NCBI GenBank assembly: GCA_014338405.1
Contig: JTDE01000429.1
Location: forward strand, 95,735 to 159,734
Direction: 5' to 3'
DNA: 64,000 nucleotides
Source of the DNA: Paragonimus skrjabini miyazakii
Lineage: Eukaryota; Platyhelminthes; Trematoda; Plagiorchiida; Troglotrematidae
Part shown: positions 45,703 through 59,160 of the stretch, piece by piece
Position numbering within the stretch: position 1 is the first letter of the stretch
How the letters are laid out: every line of letters starts with the position of its first letter
The notes under the pieces: model-generated
Seen by the model: the letters and a program-made list of their open reading frames with translations, nothing else
Databases searched by the model: none
Told to the model about the DNA's origin: nothing
Position numbers and translations under genes: made by a program

Positions 45703-48700
45703 GTGAGTTTGTTGCAGTTAGGTCGTCAGAGTTATGAGAGTTTGAGGGCTTGTTATATTCACACTGTCAGACACGCCTGAAACTGATCAGGGCAGTTCTT
45801 TTTTAATTTATTGAAGTTACGCATTTTTAGTACATCCCATGATAATACTGTAAGGTCACCTAAAACTTGACGGATGTGTGTTGTATTATTTCATGGATTA
45901 CGCATTTTCTCTGCATAGGCTACCGCAGCCGTCACAGCTCATGTCTCTGAAAATTCATAAAGTACACATTTGTACATTATGCAATAAAAGGAAAATTCAC
46001 AAAAAGTAACGTGATGAACTCACAGGACCACCCTATACATGTAATGTCAACAACATTGTGAGTAGTTGTTTGCGGGAAACAAACATTTGCAGAATAAGTC
46101 GACGACTAAGGTTTTTATGAATGTAAGATGTTTTTTAAAAACTAACGTTTTCTTTGGGTTTTCATCATTTTGGATTGAGCAGCTCATCCATTTTTTATTT
46201 GAATTCCACTTTTAACAACTTCACGGTAATTAAATGAAGTGTGTTAAGTGTACTGGTAATGTTCACTAACGTCTGAATTGAGAAGTCACCTACATTTTTA
46301 TTAGAGTGCCTGCACACCATGAACCAATTGGAGACCGACTGTGATAATTGAAAATGAAAAGAACCAGAACCACAATCGCGCTCTAAAACTTATCTACAGT
46401 TTGTAGAGAATTAGCCAGAAAATTGTAAAAATGTTATTTCCTTCAGTATTGTTAGACCATTCGCTACTTATCATTTTAAATACTCATTGATGGTCACTTA
46501 TGACTCACTTATGCTCACCAGCCGAACGTTATTGTCGAAACTTTATGCCGGAACTAAATGTTTGTGTGAACTATGTCATGGTAACCGTAAAGACGTTTAT
46601 ACGGATTAGAGAAATGCCGTCTACGCTGGGACGGGTTGTCCAGACAACTATTTCAGCAAACTTGACAAGACGTTTGGTGTTTGACATTTTGATAAGTTTT
46701 TAATAGCTCCTATGAACTTGCAAGAAGTATTAAGTGGTTTGGTGAACAGTTTGGTTATGGTGGCTCATCACGAGCCCAATCACAACCACGGCTGTCAGGC
46801 CAATGAAATAAAACTCAGTTTGTCAAATAATTACTTCAAGTAATTTGGAATGCAAAAAACTGAACTGAACTCCTGGATTTGTTAGGTAAGTAAATTTGGC
46901 TACAGTACACGCAATGTCTTAACGTAAATTTCCAGATTATCCAATAGTAAATTGCTTGGCCGGATTTTATTCGTTTTGCGCTAACCAGCCTACGAACTTA
47001 GATGCCCCTGAATTGATGACCGGTCGAACGATAAATGTGCTAAAAATCCTGACTTGGTAAAGTTAAAAGCTGTGAATCAACGAACTGAATCGAAGTTAAA
47101 CTTAAAATAAGGTTCTGTTCGTCCAGAGAAAGGTGCCTGATCGTCCAACCCGTCTGACGTGATCCACAACAGCACGTGATGTAGTAGTCAAAAAAGACGT
47201 TATATATTTAGGTATCATGTATTTAAGCTATATCTAAGCTACCAAGTAAGATCTGGTCATAATGGTAGTTGTACTTCACGGTTGGTCCTTTCAGTTTCCT
47301 TAATCAATGTTCTGCCTTTACAATCAAACGTCACATAAAATTACAACTCCGTTGATGTTAGTTTGAATTTTAGCGCTACCAGATTCATACACTTACCGGC
47401 AAATCTGAAGGAGAGACGCCTCTAGCGAACGTCCGCTTTGGGACGTTCAGGTGCTCATATCTGTGTGCGTCCAAGTGCGAACGTGAATTCCACACTGCCG
47501 GGGAGGGACGTAGATGAAAAGGCAGAATAATCGATACGACACGTCATTTCTGCCTAAAAGTTTGCTTAAAAGAGATGTCTCTACCGAGATGTATTATCAC
47601 GACCGGGAAAGATATTCGTCGTCTGTTCTCGAATCCAAATATGAAGCTGATATTATGCTGTGGTGTGTTCGCCTCAACAAGCAGCTTATTCAGACCCAGA
47701 GTGTTGTCACTTTCATAAGCAGCATAATTAACATTATCCTTGTGGAAAAGTTGGCTTAGCAGATAAATAGAGCGTAGATTTTTCTAACACCGCAATGGAG
47801 ATATATGCAATTGTTGGGTCTAACGTTGATTTCATAATAACGTTGACATCTGCCAGAAACTTTACATTCCCCGTACAACTTAATATAAGCTGAACGAAGA
47901 CGCTTCAAGTAAACTAATGTCTCAAAACTACGAATGCAAAAATTCAAAAATTCTCTTCAGTGACATGCTTGTAAACAGACATTAAACACAGGGCTAATGC
48001 GCTTTCTTGTACTGCATATTTAATGATCGAATGGAATTAGATATGGCTCTACTCCTGAAGGTCTTTTTCTAAATTTCGGAGCAGCCATCCTTCACTGCGA
48101 CAAGAATCCAGAATCATTTGAGGGTGTATTTTCTCACATTTTGTGCAAAGGAATGTTGCTAACGGAAGCTCCACTATATTGACGACTAAGAGTGAAACCA
48201 ACCTAGAACCATCGATCATGAAGCTTACCTCAAATATGGCTCAACATGGACGTGGAAGGAAGTTACAGCCTTACATTAGACAGTAAAGTTGCTCACTGAA
48301 AGTGCTTGCAGCTGCCCAGAAGATTTGACTGAGCTACTTTTATGATGCCATAATGAATCAACCAAGCCCGGAAAACTCTCTTCAAGCAGGGGGCTCCTAA
48401 GTTGAAACGCGTATGTTGAAGGTCACTTGTCGTTCAGACAACATCTTCCACATCAATCATTCAATCGCCTTGCTCACAGGTCCATTTTATCGGCTGAACA
48501 GCGAGTATGAACAAGAAAATAGCAAGCAAAACATCTCATGAAGAGCATTCAGACAGACAGTTACAAATACCTGCAACGATTCCAGACGACAATTACGGTT
48601 ACATATGTTCAACAGTTTTCGAAGATTTCTCGGCTTTTATTCTTTAAAGTGATAAGGCGCCTAGGCAATGTTATACTTGAGGAGATTATTCCCTAGCAAG

Positions 48701-50563
48701 TAGCGGACGTATCAAAATAACGGCGCGGTAAAATAATCATGTTCTGTTAAACGGGTTGGCAGATATCGCAGAAATGACAGTGCTGCTTCATTAATAATTA
48801 GTGATTTAAGCAACAGAATCCCCCACAATACTGGAAAACTATGTGCTCTTGCTAAAAGTCTGTTGCAGTACCCTGTTTATTCGAAGGTGGTTTAGCGTTT
48901 GCGCAGTGGTGATAATTTTGTGACCGCGCTAACTGGACACCACGTTCGAACGAAAGGGTAAGACAAACAGCTTTCAGTATGCATTTCAATTCAGGTTTTT
49001 TCTCCCTATTCAACACAAATCTTTAGAATAGAACAGTGTTTCTTAGAACGCAATAACAGAGGTTCAATAACAATCATCCGTTTTTCCCAAAATGTGGTGT
49101 GTTATACATTCAAGTTATATGTATTCATGGCTCTGTCGAAGGTTGCCGTTAATATATGGCGAGTGCTTGACAAACGTGTGACACACTCCCAAGAATAAGA
49201 AATGAACCACCTCTCCGTCAGTTGACTAACTCGACTATACACCAGGTATTACTTAGTTCGCTCCACTGAGTCTGATGTGTTACTTACACCAGTCTGTCAT
49301 GTGCATTTTAGCGAATTGTGTAGATCCAAGTAGGCTTTCCTTTAAAACGAACCTATTCACAACGGCTTGTCAGTTTGATGCGTAAGGTCGGTGTGATGAG
49401 TATTACACACAAACATAAAGCTGTTTTGGTCTCAGGCCGAAACTAACAATCGAAATATACTGTTATATCACGTATCTTGCTAAGATTTAACCCCAGGCCA
49501 GTTGTGGTGAACGACTGAATTTCAAGCTCTTAAAACAATACACCCAAGCATTCGTGAGGTACCCAAACTAATTTGCACGTTAAAAATCGCTGCAGATTAC
49601 TTGTACCAAGAAATACCCTTACATGGAGGTTAGCTTCAGATTAACCGCAACAAATCTAGAATTCATTCTTGCGATTTACGATAAAAAGAGGCGCCTTTTT
49701 GATTTGAAGTAAATTGTTAAGTTGGACAACCATATAAAGAAACTTGCTTAACTCTGCTTGATTGCGTTATGTAAAAGTGACAAGATGAAATACCCTTATT
49801 TGTGAACGCTTCGAGCATGGTGAATTTAGGGCGGTGACTAGTCAGTTGAATAGTGTGATATTTACTGATGAAAATCCGTGCTGTTTTAATGGTAGTATTA
49901 TAATCACGATTTAATTGATGAAGTTCATTTCCTCAAAAAGTGTATTGGTCAATTTAAGTTAGTTTTCAAACAATGATTAAGATGGGCCGAATAGTGAAGT
50001 GAAGCAGATTTTCACGTCTTGTTTTACCATCTTTCTCTTCAATGAACGGAGGGTATGACTGTCTTCTAGCACGTGTCCAGCGTCACTTGCGCGTGATGCG
50101 TTCACATATGAGCTCACACATTAAACTAATTTGCTTGTGGTCCTGATCGATTGACAGTCCTTTGGATATGTTAGCCCCACAAGTGGACGAAAGTCCAAGA
50201 ATCACAAGCTTCATGGTGAAGTTGAAAGAATCCTAAAATGAGAAGCATTTGATCAACCCCTGTTTGATTTGTTTCAATATAGTCGTTGACTTCAGCTTTG
50301 CAATGACTTGTGTCAGTAAGTTAAAAACTAGCAAATGTCTAAAGAGTTACTTAGCGCGTTACATGCTTAAACTATACCCGAATTGGTGACTGGATCACCT
50401 GGTCCGTAGAAATTTCGCAAACAAAAGTTCGTCAGTATACACGATCGCCGATTTTTAAAGATTTGTTCTGAAATCAAATGCGTTTGTTTTAAGATCACTT
50501 CACTTCCTGTTGCTATAGGTTTCATTGCTTACAATATATTGCCTACTTTATGTTTCAACACAG
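45703..50563 (+). other. Gene B intron 2 (4.9 kb)
   Basis: GTGAGT to CAACACAG. An 81-codon frame at 47514-47759 is open but has no supporting signals. Confidence 0.5.
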
Positions 50564-50686
50564 GCCGCAATGACGGACTTAGATCGCATGTTGGAAGGCA
50601 ACACGGATTGGAAAAAAGTGGAGGAGTTGGAACAAACAGTTTGGTTAGCGCAATCCGACCCTAACTGTCCGACTTTCATCCGTCAG
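50564..50686 (+). CDS. Gene B exon 3
   Basis: 41 codons, phase 0 to phase 0, between TTTCAACACAG and CAG|GTAGGT. It encodes AAMTDLDRMLEGNTDWKKVE and then ELEQTVWLAQSDPN, an amphipathic helical stretch. Perfect symmetric phase means it could be skipped without a frameshift. Confidence 0.7.
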
Positions 50687-53134
50687 GTAGGTGTTCTGTC
50701 ATTCAGATTAAACGAATACAATTCACGATAGTTATGGGCCTTTTTGTACTGACTATCCGATTAACTCAACTAGTCTGTACCTGATACGTCTGTGTTAGTC
50801 TTTACTTTCCCATACTCATTGGTGCAAAAAGAACGATCCTTATTCGTCTGATAACCATGTTGACTTTGTAATCCATACTGTTTATCCGTACCAAAAATAT
50901 GGAAACTTTCTAAAATGCAAATAATTTAAACCTGACGAGCGTTTGAATAAGCGGATTCGACTGACCATTAACTTCAGTTATTCAAGCAGATCTGTATGGA
51001 GTTAGCACAAGGCTAATAATAGTAAACTATAGCACAAAAAGGGTGCAAAATTACTTACGTCAATTCAGGTGGATCAAAGTCTGACTGACTCTGTTTTCCA
51101 TCGTTTGTTGAGGGGACTAAAGTTCAATTCCGTTTCGACAAAACATCTAGTGCCAGTTGCATCCACGCGTACATGGCACATCAAATCAACACTCCCACAT
51201 TTACCGTAGGAATAAAAATTTCATTTTAAGTTTTAATTGGCTGGGTGCATTCCAAATCTCGACAAAATTATCAAAGTGATCACAGTTCAGGAAAAGTATC
51301 GGTTTTTTCGGTTTCTGACAAAAGTAACTTGAAATATGCAATGTGATTGACTGATGACCATGGGGCTACACGGTTTTAGTTATGAATCAGACATGATGAA
51401 GAAGGTCTAAAAGAGGCGTATTTTTAACGCAACCAGCTTAACTCAAAGATTAGTTAGTGGAAGATGTTTCGTCCTTTGAGTTTCGGTAGTTTTGGATACT
51501 GTAATCAAACTGACACATTTAAATAAGACTAACTAACAGCCTGTCATCGCCGTACTAAGTTAGCTATACGATAATTATCAATCTCTGGTATGTATGGACA
51601 CGCTCGATGCTGAGATCACCCAGGATCACCTCCCTGTAGTGATCTTTATTTTCAGTGTTGATGGAATTCCTTTCACATCAAGATTTCAATCCGAATTTGT
51701 TTCTCTCGCGATGAATGCTTGTGAATATTTGTCATGATTCTTCCCAGTTCTCTTCCAAGTTCTCATTTTAGACCACACAAACCAAAAACAGAATGTATGT
51801 GGTATGCAATCGCGTTTGGCTTTTAAACATGCGAGATTGTTGTTAGGTATTTTTGGAACGACAATACTAGGCACTAACGTATCCATAGCGCGAACTCCTT
51901 CAAAATTACCCGGGAAAAACGCAAAATCGTGAATGTGGGAACCGTGACTGAGCTGCTCAGAAAGTGAGGAGTTTAAATCCAAGTTTTCGGTTAATTTTTA
52001 ACAGAAATGCTCATTTAGTTCACGACACGTAGACCGCGTCGTTAACACAGATGTGACCGTCTAAACCGACTTTCAGATCAAGAGCACTCACTTTAGTGAC
52101 CCTTTCAACAACTCTAAAGGATCCGAGTCGTTTTGCAAACCCATCTTTAGTGATAATCACCTAATTTAACGCACCTGGCACTAATCTCATTAAGAATCAC
52201 TTCGCTTGCCTCTGACTGGTTGTCCAAGACTTGACTACTGTGCTAATAGGGGAGTGAAATCTTTTTGTTAATTAGGTTCAGCTTATCCTGACAATTACTT
52301 AATCGCACAGTACACTTTTTATGTCATATGTAGTGTGTATGTAACGCACATCCCAGTGTGTTATCTGAGAGACCTCTCAGCCTGGTCGACAGGCTGATTA
52401 GGATGTATTTTTGGGTAGCCAGAAAACAGAAGTTATCGTAAGCAAACCAATGTGTGTGGGTCAATACAAATGAACATGCTGGCTTAGTGGTGGTCACGGT
52501 TAACGGATTTGTGACATTGGGAGATGAACCGGTAGATTCACGTGAAACGTTATCAGTTGGGTCAGCTGGAAAGTGTGGCTTCAATGAGAACGGACTTTGG
52601 CTGCGTGTAATATATTCGAACATATTTTCTTCACTATGTGATCAGTGCGCTATTGTACACTATCAGTCAGCATCTTGATTGCTATCGAGTAGCGTATACG
52701 CCGGCAATTGTACAACTGCCATTGGAAGTGTATAGCCAGTATAATTTCGCGTTGTACTAGGTAAGATATCACCAAATCAATCATAGTGAATTTCACGGGC
52801 GCGTTCGTATCTAGTGTTTGGAACAAGATCCGGTGGCCACTGGCCAACATGTATCTGGCGATAGACGAAGCTAGAAGTTTACGTGATCCCGACATGAAGG
52901 AAGTAGACTGCGTAGTCGCTTATTATCGTCAGATGTTCACCAAACTACTTACAACTTCAAAGTAGCACAAATTATGAATTTACTTTGATAGATTATTCCA
53001 GTTTTTAGATGGTAGGATAATTAATTGAAAAATGGGTAACTAGTCAAGAGGCACTAAGCGCTATGTTCTCACTTGAAATTATGAACGCAGACCTACGTGA
53101 ACAATGTTTAATTCATGTTGATATTTCTGTGCAG
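50687..53134 (+). other. Gene B intron 3 (2.4 kb)
   Basis: GTAGGT to TTTCTGTGCAG. It contains a Penelope C-terminal relic near 52690 on the minus strand. Confidence 0.5.
52690..52900 (-). pseudogene. Penelope-like element C-terminal fragment
   Basis: The minus strand reads SSIARYMLASGHRI, matching the S-S-I-A-R-H-L-x3-G-H block found in the element at 55287. Further on, LVQREIILAIHFQW resembles the C-V-Q-K tail. The catalytic part of the nuclease is absent. Confidence 0.5.
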
Positions 53135-53265
53135 GGTTCGGTAAACAGCTACATGCGCATTCTGAAGAAGGCACTACAAAGTTGCAAGCAGAAGGTTGAC
53201 GACTTGAGCAAAGCAGCAAACGAGTACTACTCCGAGAATCAGCTGACAATGAACAGCAAGCAAAT
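53135..53265 (+). CDS. Gene B exon 4
   Basis: Acceptor ATATTTCTGTGCAG, donor CAAAT|GTAAGT at 53266; 43 codons plus two bases (AT). The protein is a charged helix (SYMRILKKALQSCKQKVDDL followed by SKAANEYYSENQ), a likely coiled coil. If the donor were not used, the frame would stop at once (CAA ATG TAA), but the donor is near-perfect consensus and the next exon supplies the missing base. Confidence 0.7.
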
Positions 53266-55286
53266 GTAAGTTTTTCACCAAGTTTCCTGAACCCTTTTTG
53301 CTGAGATATGTGGCCGTGTTCTGCATACATCAAAACAATGATACATTTCACGCATTTAGATTATATGGAGCATATTGGTGAAATTTATAGCATCGGGTTT
53401 TTAGTTCGTCGTATTTAATTCCCAGCGGAACATAGTAACAAAAAGATAAACATTGTATCAATCAACACAATACAGTCTCTGTAGACTAACCCAATCATTT
53501 TGTTGCCTGGTGGACCATACGCAGTTTAGAAGTTGTGGCCCTCTACTACTGAAATGGGATTTCTGTTGAATACGAGTTAACGAACATTTTAGATATGAAC
53601 CTGCTTAACCTAATTTTGGGATTAATTCTTTTTCACACTGAAAAACAGTTGATGATAACTATACTGTAATTTGGACTGGTGATTGGATTAACTGTGTTGT
53701 GGTTTTCGAGAACAAATAATGACCAACTTTATGGAGGTCCCTGGTAACTAAGCTCCGTGGGTTTTGTAAAATATTTCGAGCCATATCTTCGTTTGCTTCT
53801 TGTTCAAGTCTTTATAAACTCAGACTGATGACAACTTGTCAGTATTACACAGAGCGGTCACTGACCTCAAGGGAACATGTGTAATCCATCTTGTCAATGC
53901 CACTGACTAGTGCTGGTTTTTAAATTGCTTCGCAGTCATTGTATGTGACAAGCAGAAGTCAGAGTACTTATAACCAACTGCTGCAAAGCATAACCATCAT
54001 CATTGCAACCATGAGCTTGATTGAAAGGTATTGTGGTTCAGGCCGCTGCTCACTTCAACACTGATATAGAATGTCTTACAGGAAAATGTGACTAAGAAGG
54101 TTGAAAATTAATAAAAAACTAAGTGGAAGAGCTAGAAATGGTATGGATGCGAGTACGTCATTGACTGCGACACACAGCCCTCTCGGATAGCCTTTCTAAT
54201 CAGCGGTCTGAGTGGTCACGAGGACCCCATCCAGGTCGGCAAAACCTACCTAGTTTGTTCAGTGGAACAGCCACGAGCAGGTAGATATGATTAAAGTTGT
54301 GCGTATGGTGGCAGATTGGATGAACAGCATCCAACGCACTATGTTCCTAAGCGTCTGTTTATTATGAGCAAACGTTTGGTTCGGTTGAGAATATATGCAG
54401 TTTTCCGAAGTGACGAAGTAACGTCGCGTTTGCTTTTGAAATATACTAAGTGAAATTCATATTTTAGCGAAAAAATCGACAAATATGGGTGGATTTCAAC
54501 AAACAGGGACTCAAATACAAAAATACCCACGACGCGTTGCCGATACATATATAGATCGTGATTAAGTTAATCGTTTTGGCCATCAACTAATGATACTACA
54601 GGTACGAAATAACAGGCCAACTCACAATATTAAGAACGATCTCAACTGCAATACAGTAGATCTAATAGACATAGTTCGTAGAAACAGGATGCTCAAAATA
54701 GTCTGAAATGAGGTGTCTGCGAAGAGTTCCCTAAACTGTCTAACCGTGACAACAAAAAAAGAAAATAATAAGAAAATTTATCTTTGAAAACTATCTATCT
54801 GTTTGTGTTGATTTCTACAACTTTCTTTCGTAGATTTTCCAGCTTGTATTGAGGTTCAGCGATGCAAGACGAAAAAATCGGATGCTTTTTAAGGCAAGCG
54901 TAGGACGTTGTTCTAGAGTTTGAACAGACATTATTGTTGACATGCAAGCACATTGATCTATAGCAAATAATTCTTCACAATTTTCATTAACTTCTTCTGT
55001 GGTGACTTCTTTCTCATTTTCTTTTTTTGACTATTCTTTCTCACATAATAATACCCAGGCTAAAATGCAATTTATAATAGACAATGAATGACAAACGAAG
55101 GGGGCATGAATCACTGGGTTCCCTTTAACAACTTCATCAATGCAGTAGGAAGACATATGTTGCGATATATTAACATTTCATTTATTCTCTTCAGTCGCAA
55201 AAGTAAAACATGCGAGTTATATATGACACATAAATAGAGATAGACAGGGTACGGACAGGCATACAGTCACACCACACATTATATCC

Positions 55287-56500
55287 TCACCACGACGGCA
55301 ACCCTATGGGTTGTTTCAACCACTTTTGTGCACATTGAGCCGGCTGGTGAGTTTTAATCAACATGGCTTCGCTAAAGGCCAGTAGCTTCGGGTTCTTTTG
55401 ATGTAACAATATTTTGAACGATCTAAGTTGGTCAATCTGGTGACCTGTTATCATGAGGTGTCTGGCTATCGATGATGCGGGTTTTGACCAAACCCCGCTT
55501 GTATGCTACGGGAGCAAAGCTGGAGAACTGGAGATATTGTCCGCCCCATGTTATTTTGCGATGGACCGATCGCTGTAATGCTCCATCCCCACGCCTAGTG
55601 ATGAGCACATCTAAGAATACTAAACTGCCGTTTGATTCCCTTTCGTGAGACAAGGATAGATTCGGATGAATAGAGTTAAGAAGATTGAAAAATAAATCAA
55701 AATGGGCATTGTCCACAAAAATCAAAATAACATCAACATACCGTTTGTACAATAAGGCTTTGACAATAGTATCTGAGACCTGCCGTTCAATCATTCCCAA
55801 GAAGATGTCGGCTAATGTTGTACCTAACGGACTACCCATAGCCACTCTGTCTACTTGTCTATAAGAAAGTCCTTCAAAACTGAACACGACATTTTCTGTA
55901 TACAGTAAAATGAGATCCTTAGGATACTCAAGTGGAATACCTATATGACTGTTTTGGCTGGAAATAAAATCACATAAAAACTCAACTGTCTCATGAAGCG
56001 GAACGTTCGTAAAAAAGGGATCAATGTCAATTGAATACATAACTTGCGAACTCACCGACACGCGTTCTAATGTTTCTGCTAATTCAAAGGAATCCTTTAG
56101 GCAATGGGGGGATAACAATTTACGAATGGGGTTCAAAATTTCAAACAGCCATCGAGAAACTTTATGATATGCTGAATTGTTCATACACAAAATTGGTCGC
56201 AGAGTTATCCCTTCTTTGTGTATTTTTGGTGCACCTCTCATTCGTGGTGTTTCTGTGCCGATTGGCTTCATGTGCCTATATTGATTTTCAGATATATGGC
56301 TGTGCAACAACAGTATCTGAAGTTGCCTCGCTATTTGCTTTTCCAGCAGTATATTATTTTCCGTCGTTTTATGTTCCTTAAACCTTCGTTGGTCTTCCAA
56401 AATGGTATTCATTTTCGTCACATAATCGTCCTTGTTCATGATGACAATACCAGAATAATGTTCACGTGCATATTGATGATTGACATATATATATATTACA
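55287..56500 (-). mobile_element. Penelope-like retroelement, truncated and internally deleted
   Basis: The longest coding relic of the window. It starts, after an (AT)n stretch at about 56480-56495, inside the region before RT (IVIMNKDDYVTKMNTIL), so the 5' end is lost. A reverse transcriptase follows (see separate entry). The RT frame then jumps to the end of the GIY-YIG domain in another frame near 55470. That part reads SIARHLMITGHQ and NPKLLAFSEAMLIK and stops at TGA 55289-55287. The RT thumb-to-nuclease linker and the catalytic GIY-YIG motif are missing. It sits antisense in gene B intron 4, which probably reduced the harm of the insertion. Confidence 0.85.
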
Positions 56501-56517
56501 ATATAATCCAGTGCCAC
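55432..56517 (-). pseudogene. Penelope-like reverse transcriptase, altered active site
   Basis: Open frame of 361 codons. Family motifs in order: GAPKIHK (residues 95-101), LRPI (106-109), SIDIDPFFTNVPL (162-174, RT motif A with its Asp), AMGSPLGTTLADIFLG (226-241, motif B), YVDV (260-263, motif C), FLDVLI (301-306) and TWGGQYLQFSS (323-333), then YKRGLVKT. Motif C is YVDD in active enzymes; the second Asp is Val here, which should abolish polymerase activity. Despite this the frame is open, suggesting fairly recent insertion. The first about 15 and last about 12 residues are not element-derived in frame. Penelope elements encode RT plus GIY-YIG nuclease and lack a classic LINE endonuclease. 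Confidence 0.9.
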
Positions 56518-58762
56518 TTGTCATGCAATGACGCACATGCCTAAACTCAACAAAACAAAATTGTGTGTTTCTTAACATTTGCGATTAAGACAGCAACCTC
56601 CAGAAGACGGTATAGGCCACTCCTCTGGTGATCGGAACCACTGCTAATCGTTACTAAACAAATCAGCTCTAGGTGGACTTGTTTCGGGTTACTGAGAAGT
56701 TGAAGATTGTTCCTGCTGGAAGGTGGAAGCTGATCTTCCAACCGCTAGTAAACTATTGAAAATGGGCACGTGATCAAACCGATGTGGTTCTTCTTCTTGA
56801 TGCCTTCCCTGAAGAAATAGTGCACTTGTTTCTCAAGAAATTTTGGTATCCCCTGTGAGTAGACGGCCAGTTCACAACCGACTCTCTATCAGGTTTATTA
56901 TTACTTCAGAACACTTCCTTATATTGTAGTTTATATTTTGGTATACATATGATATGGAAATCTTCTGTTAACAAGGAAACCTGCGGCAACACTGAACTTA
57001 GTTTAGGTTGAGAGTTGAATATGTTGGATGGATGACTGTGACATTAGTTCCATAAAAAAAATTAAGGAAAAGTGACTACTGCTATCATCGATTCGAAGTT
57101 TACAGATGACGAGAATGGCAAGCCTAATACCTTATTTTCCTGAGAGAGTTGGGGCGAACCATCCAAGTTCCTAATGACCTTGCATCACATCCCGGTAGGT
57201 CTGTTTTTTTGATGCAGGTTAATTAGGCATACTCAAAGTGGTCAGCTTCATTGATTTCACAACTATTCTGGCTTTTTACTGATGTCAAATATAAAACAAT
57301 TGGAAATTGAAAGTGGCAACATCCTCGAGGTGGTAAAGCATATCGATTTACTACAACGTTCTATCGATCTATCGTTTCCGATACCTAAATAAGAATTCTT
57401 CTAAAGTTGTCTTAATACTTCTTCATTGTAAGATCAACGCAGTTGCAGCAAATATGTTTGAGAGAGTTTTGAGTATGTTCTTTATGAAAGTTTTTCTTCA
57501 CATACTTCCTGGCTAGCTGCTGACCAGTTCCATTAATTGAAACGGTCATTTAGAAATCTACGCTAATTTGCACTCTTAAGTTAATCTACTGTGTTCTCAA
57601 TCACTTTCATACAGAGCATTAAAAATTAGTTGCGATAGAATAAAGTGTATTAACTTGACCCTACAATAATTTCCATTGTTCCAGAGAAAATCGTGTGAGC
57701 TAATCCTGTGTATCCGGAAATCCTGTAGTTGGATACCTTAAAATGTCCACCTTTGTTTTTGAACATGATTCAACGACCACAAGTATTTCATCGCATAGAT
57801 TACGTGTACATCATAGTCAGTGCCAGTATCAGTCTTGGAAATTCAGTCACGTGAGTCAAAATCTTACAATTTAGTGAAGGTTTAATCTTGTGCAAGAACT
57901 AACGAGATAAACAGTGAGTTGAAGCTCATTCATCAACCAAATAAAATGCAAAAATTGAGAAAAAACTATCTGACTACTGGTAAATAGCATGCAGGCATTT
58001 TTCTTGTTGCGATATACTCCCAGGTCGAAGTGTAAGCACTGTCAAAACAGTTAACAGTAGATACATTTTGACAAAAGGGTAGTGCATGACATGTCTGGGA
58101 TGTAGTCTGGAGTAATAGTACAATCGAACTATCCGCTCTGCATCGCTGTTTTATTGAGCAGTTTTACCCCGAATAACGTGCAGAGCGTATGCTGTCAGTA
58201 ACAACTGGATTAAGTACATTTAACATACTGCAGAGCACACTATGTCAAAGTCCTTATCCAATGGAAAACATATCAAAAAGCGCCCTTATCAGGGTAATCG
58301 CTACAGTCTGAAGTCGGGTAAGCATTTTTCCGGTGAATGACGGGCGAGAAGCCAACTGAGGTACCTATAATTACGACGAAGAAGAGAATAATTTCTTGAC
58401 TGACTAGGTCACGGTTTTACTAATACATATGTCGTGGGTTTGGTGATAAAACCAAAAGATGGATTGACGCTACAGTAGTCGAAATACAACTGATATTGTC
58501 TCGACTGATCAATTTCAGACGAACACGCTGGGAGCCATTATTGAGAAAATATCCCATCTTCCAGTAGTCGTTTTCTGCAACTTGTATTATCATTACTGAC
58601 GCACAGTGTTCTCTTATATTTGTTAGCCATATTATACTATGAACACTGTGCTGTGAATGAAACGCCCACTTTTATTCCCGAATTGGATAATCTTTCCGGC
58701 TAATTGACATGCGAAAGAACGAATATAGTTCATTACAAAACGTGTCGATGTTTAACCCACAG

Positions 58763-58961
58763 GCAGAAAATGGCACACTTTCGTCTTTTGGCCGCTGATA
58801 CAACAAATGAAATAACATTGGTCGATAAAAATTTGACGACAGCAAAATTTTTTGCGGCTGACTCAAGTGAGAACGAACAGCTTCAAAACAGGCGTTTTCC
58901 CCTGATTACACCGACACGGGTTCGCGAGCGGTACGCAAGACAAGTCCGTGTGGTAACCGAG
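58763..58961 (+). CDS. Gene B exon 5
   Basis: The acceptor TTTAACCCACAG is followed by one base (G) that completes AT from exon 4 to Met, then QKMAHFRLLAADTTNE. Donor GAG|GTGAGT at 58962, phase 0. The exon ends with an Arg-rich segment (TRVRERYARQVRVVTE). An ATG at 58770 could also make this a first exon of a shorter transcript. The phase match over a 5.5-kb intron supports the join but could be chance (one in three). Confidence 0.6.
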
Positions 58962-59160
58962 GTGAGTTACTTTGCTCCGTTTGAAATAAAGAATACAGGA
59001 CGTACGATAACATTTTTCGATGAGCTGGGACTAGTTACATAAAGTGAAAGTCTAGCTGCGCGGGGGGAATAATGTCAAAAGTTTCATATTTTAAGGCGAA
59101 CATCACATTTGACCGTATCTTTCGTACTCAGAAAGAATTTCCAGCCAGCCTATGTAAAAA

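Larger units (their letters stand above)
53266..58762 (+). other. Gene B intron 4 (5.5 kb)
   Basis: GTAAGT to TTTAACCCACAG. It hosts the antisense Penelope element at 55287-56500. Elsewhere nothing clear is seen. Confidence 0.5.

Noticed and set aside
47514..47759. 81-codon frame in gene B intron 2
   Set aside because: Looks mildly protein-like but has no TATA box, poly(A) signal or matching splice sites.
56070..56544. Two plus-strand frames over 100 codons
   Set aside because: Shadows of the minus-strand Penelope RT.
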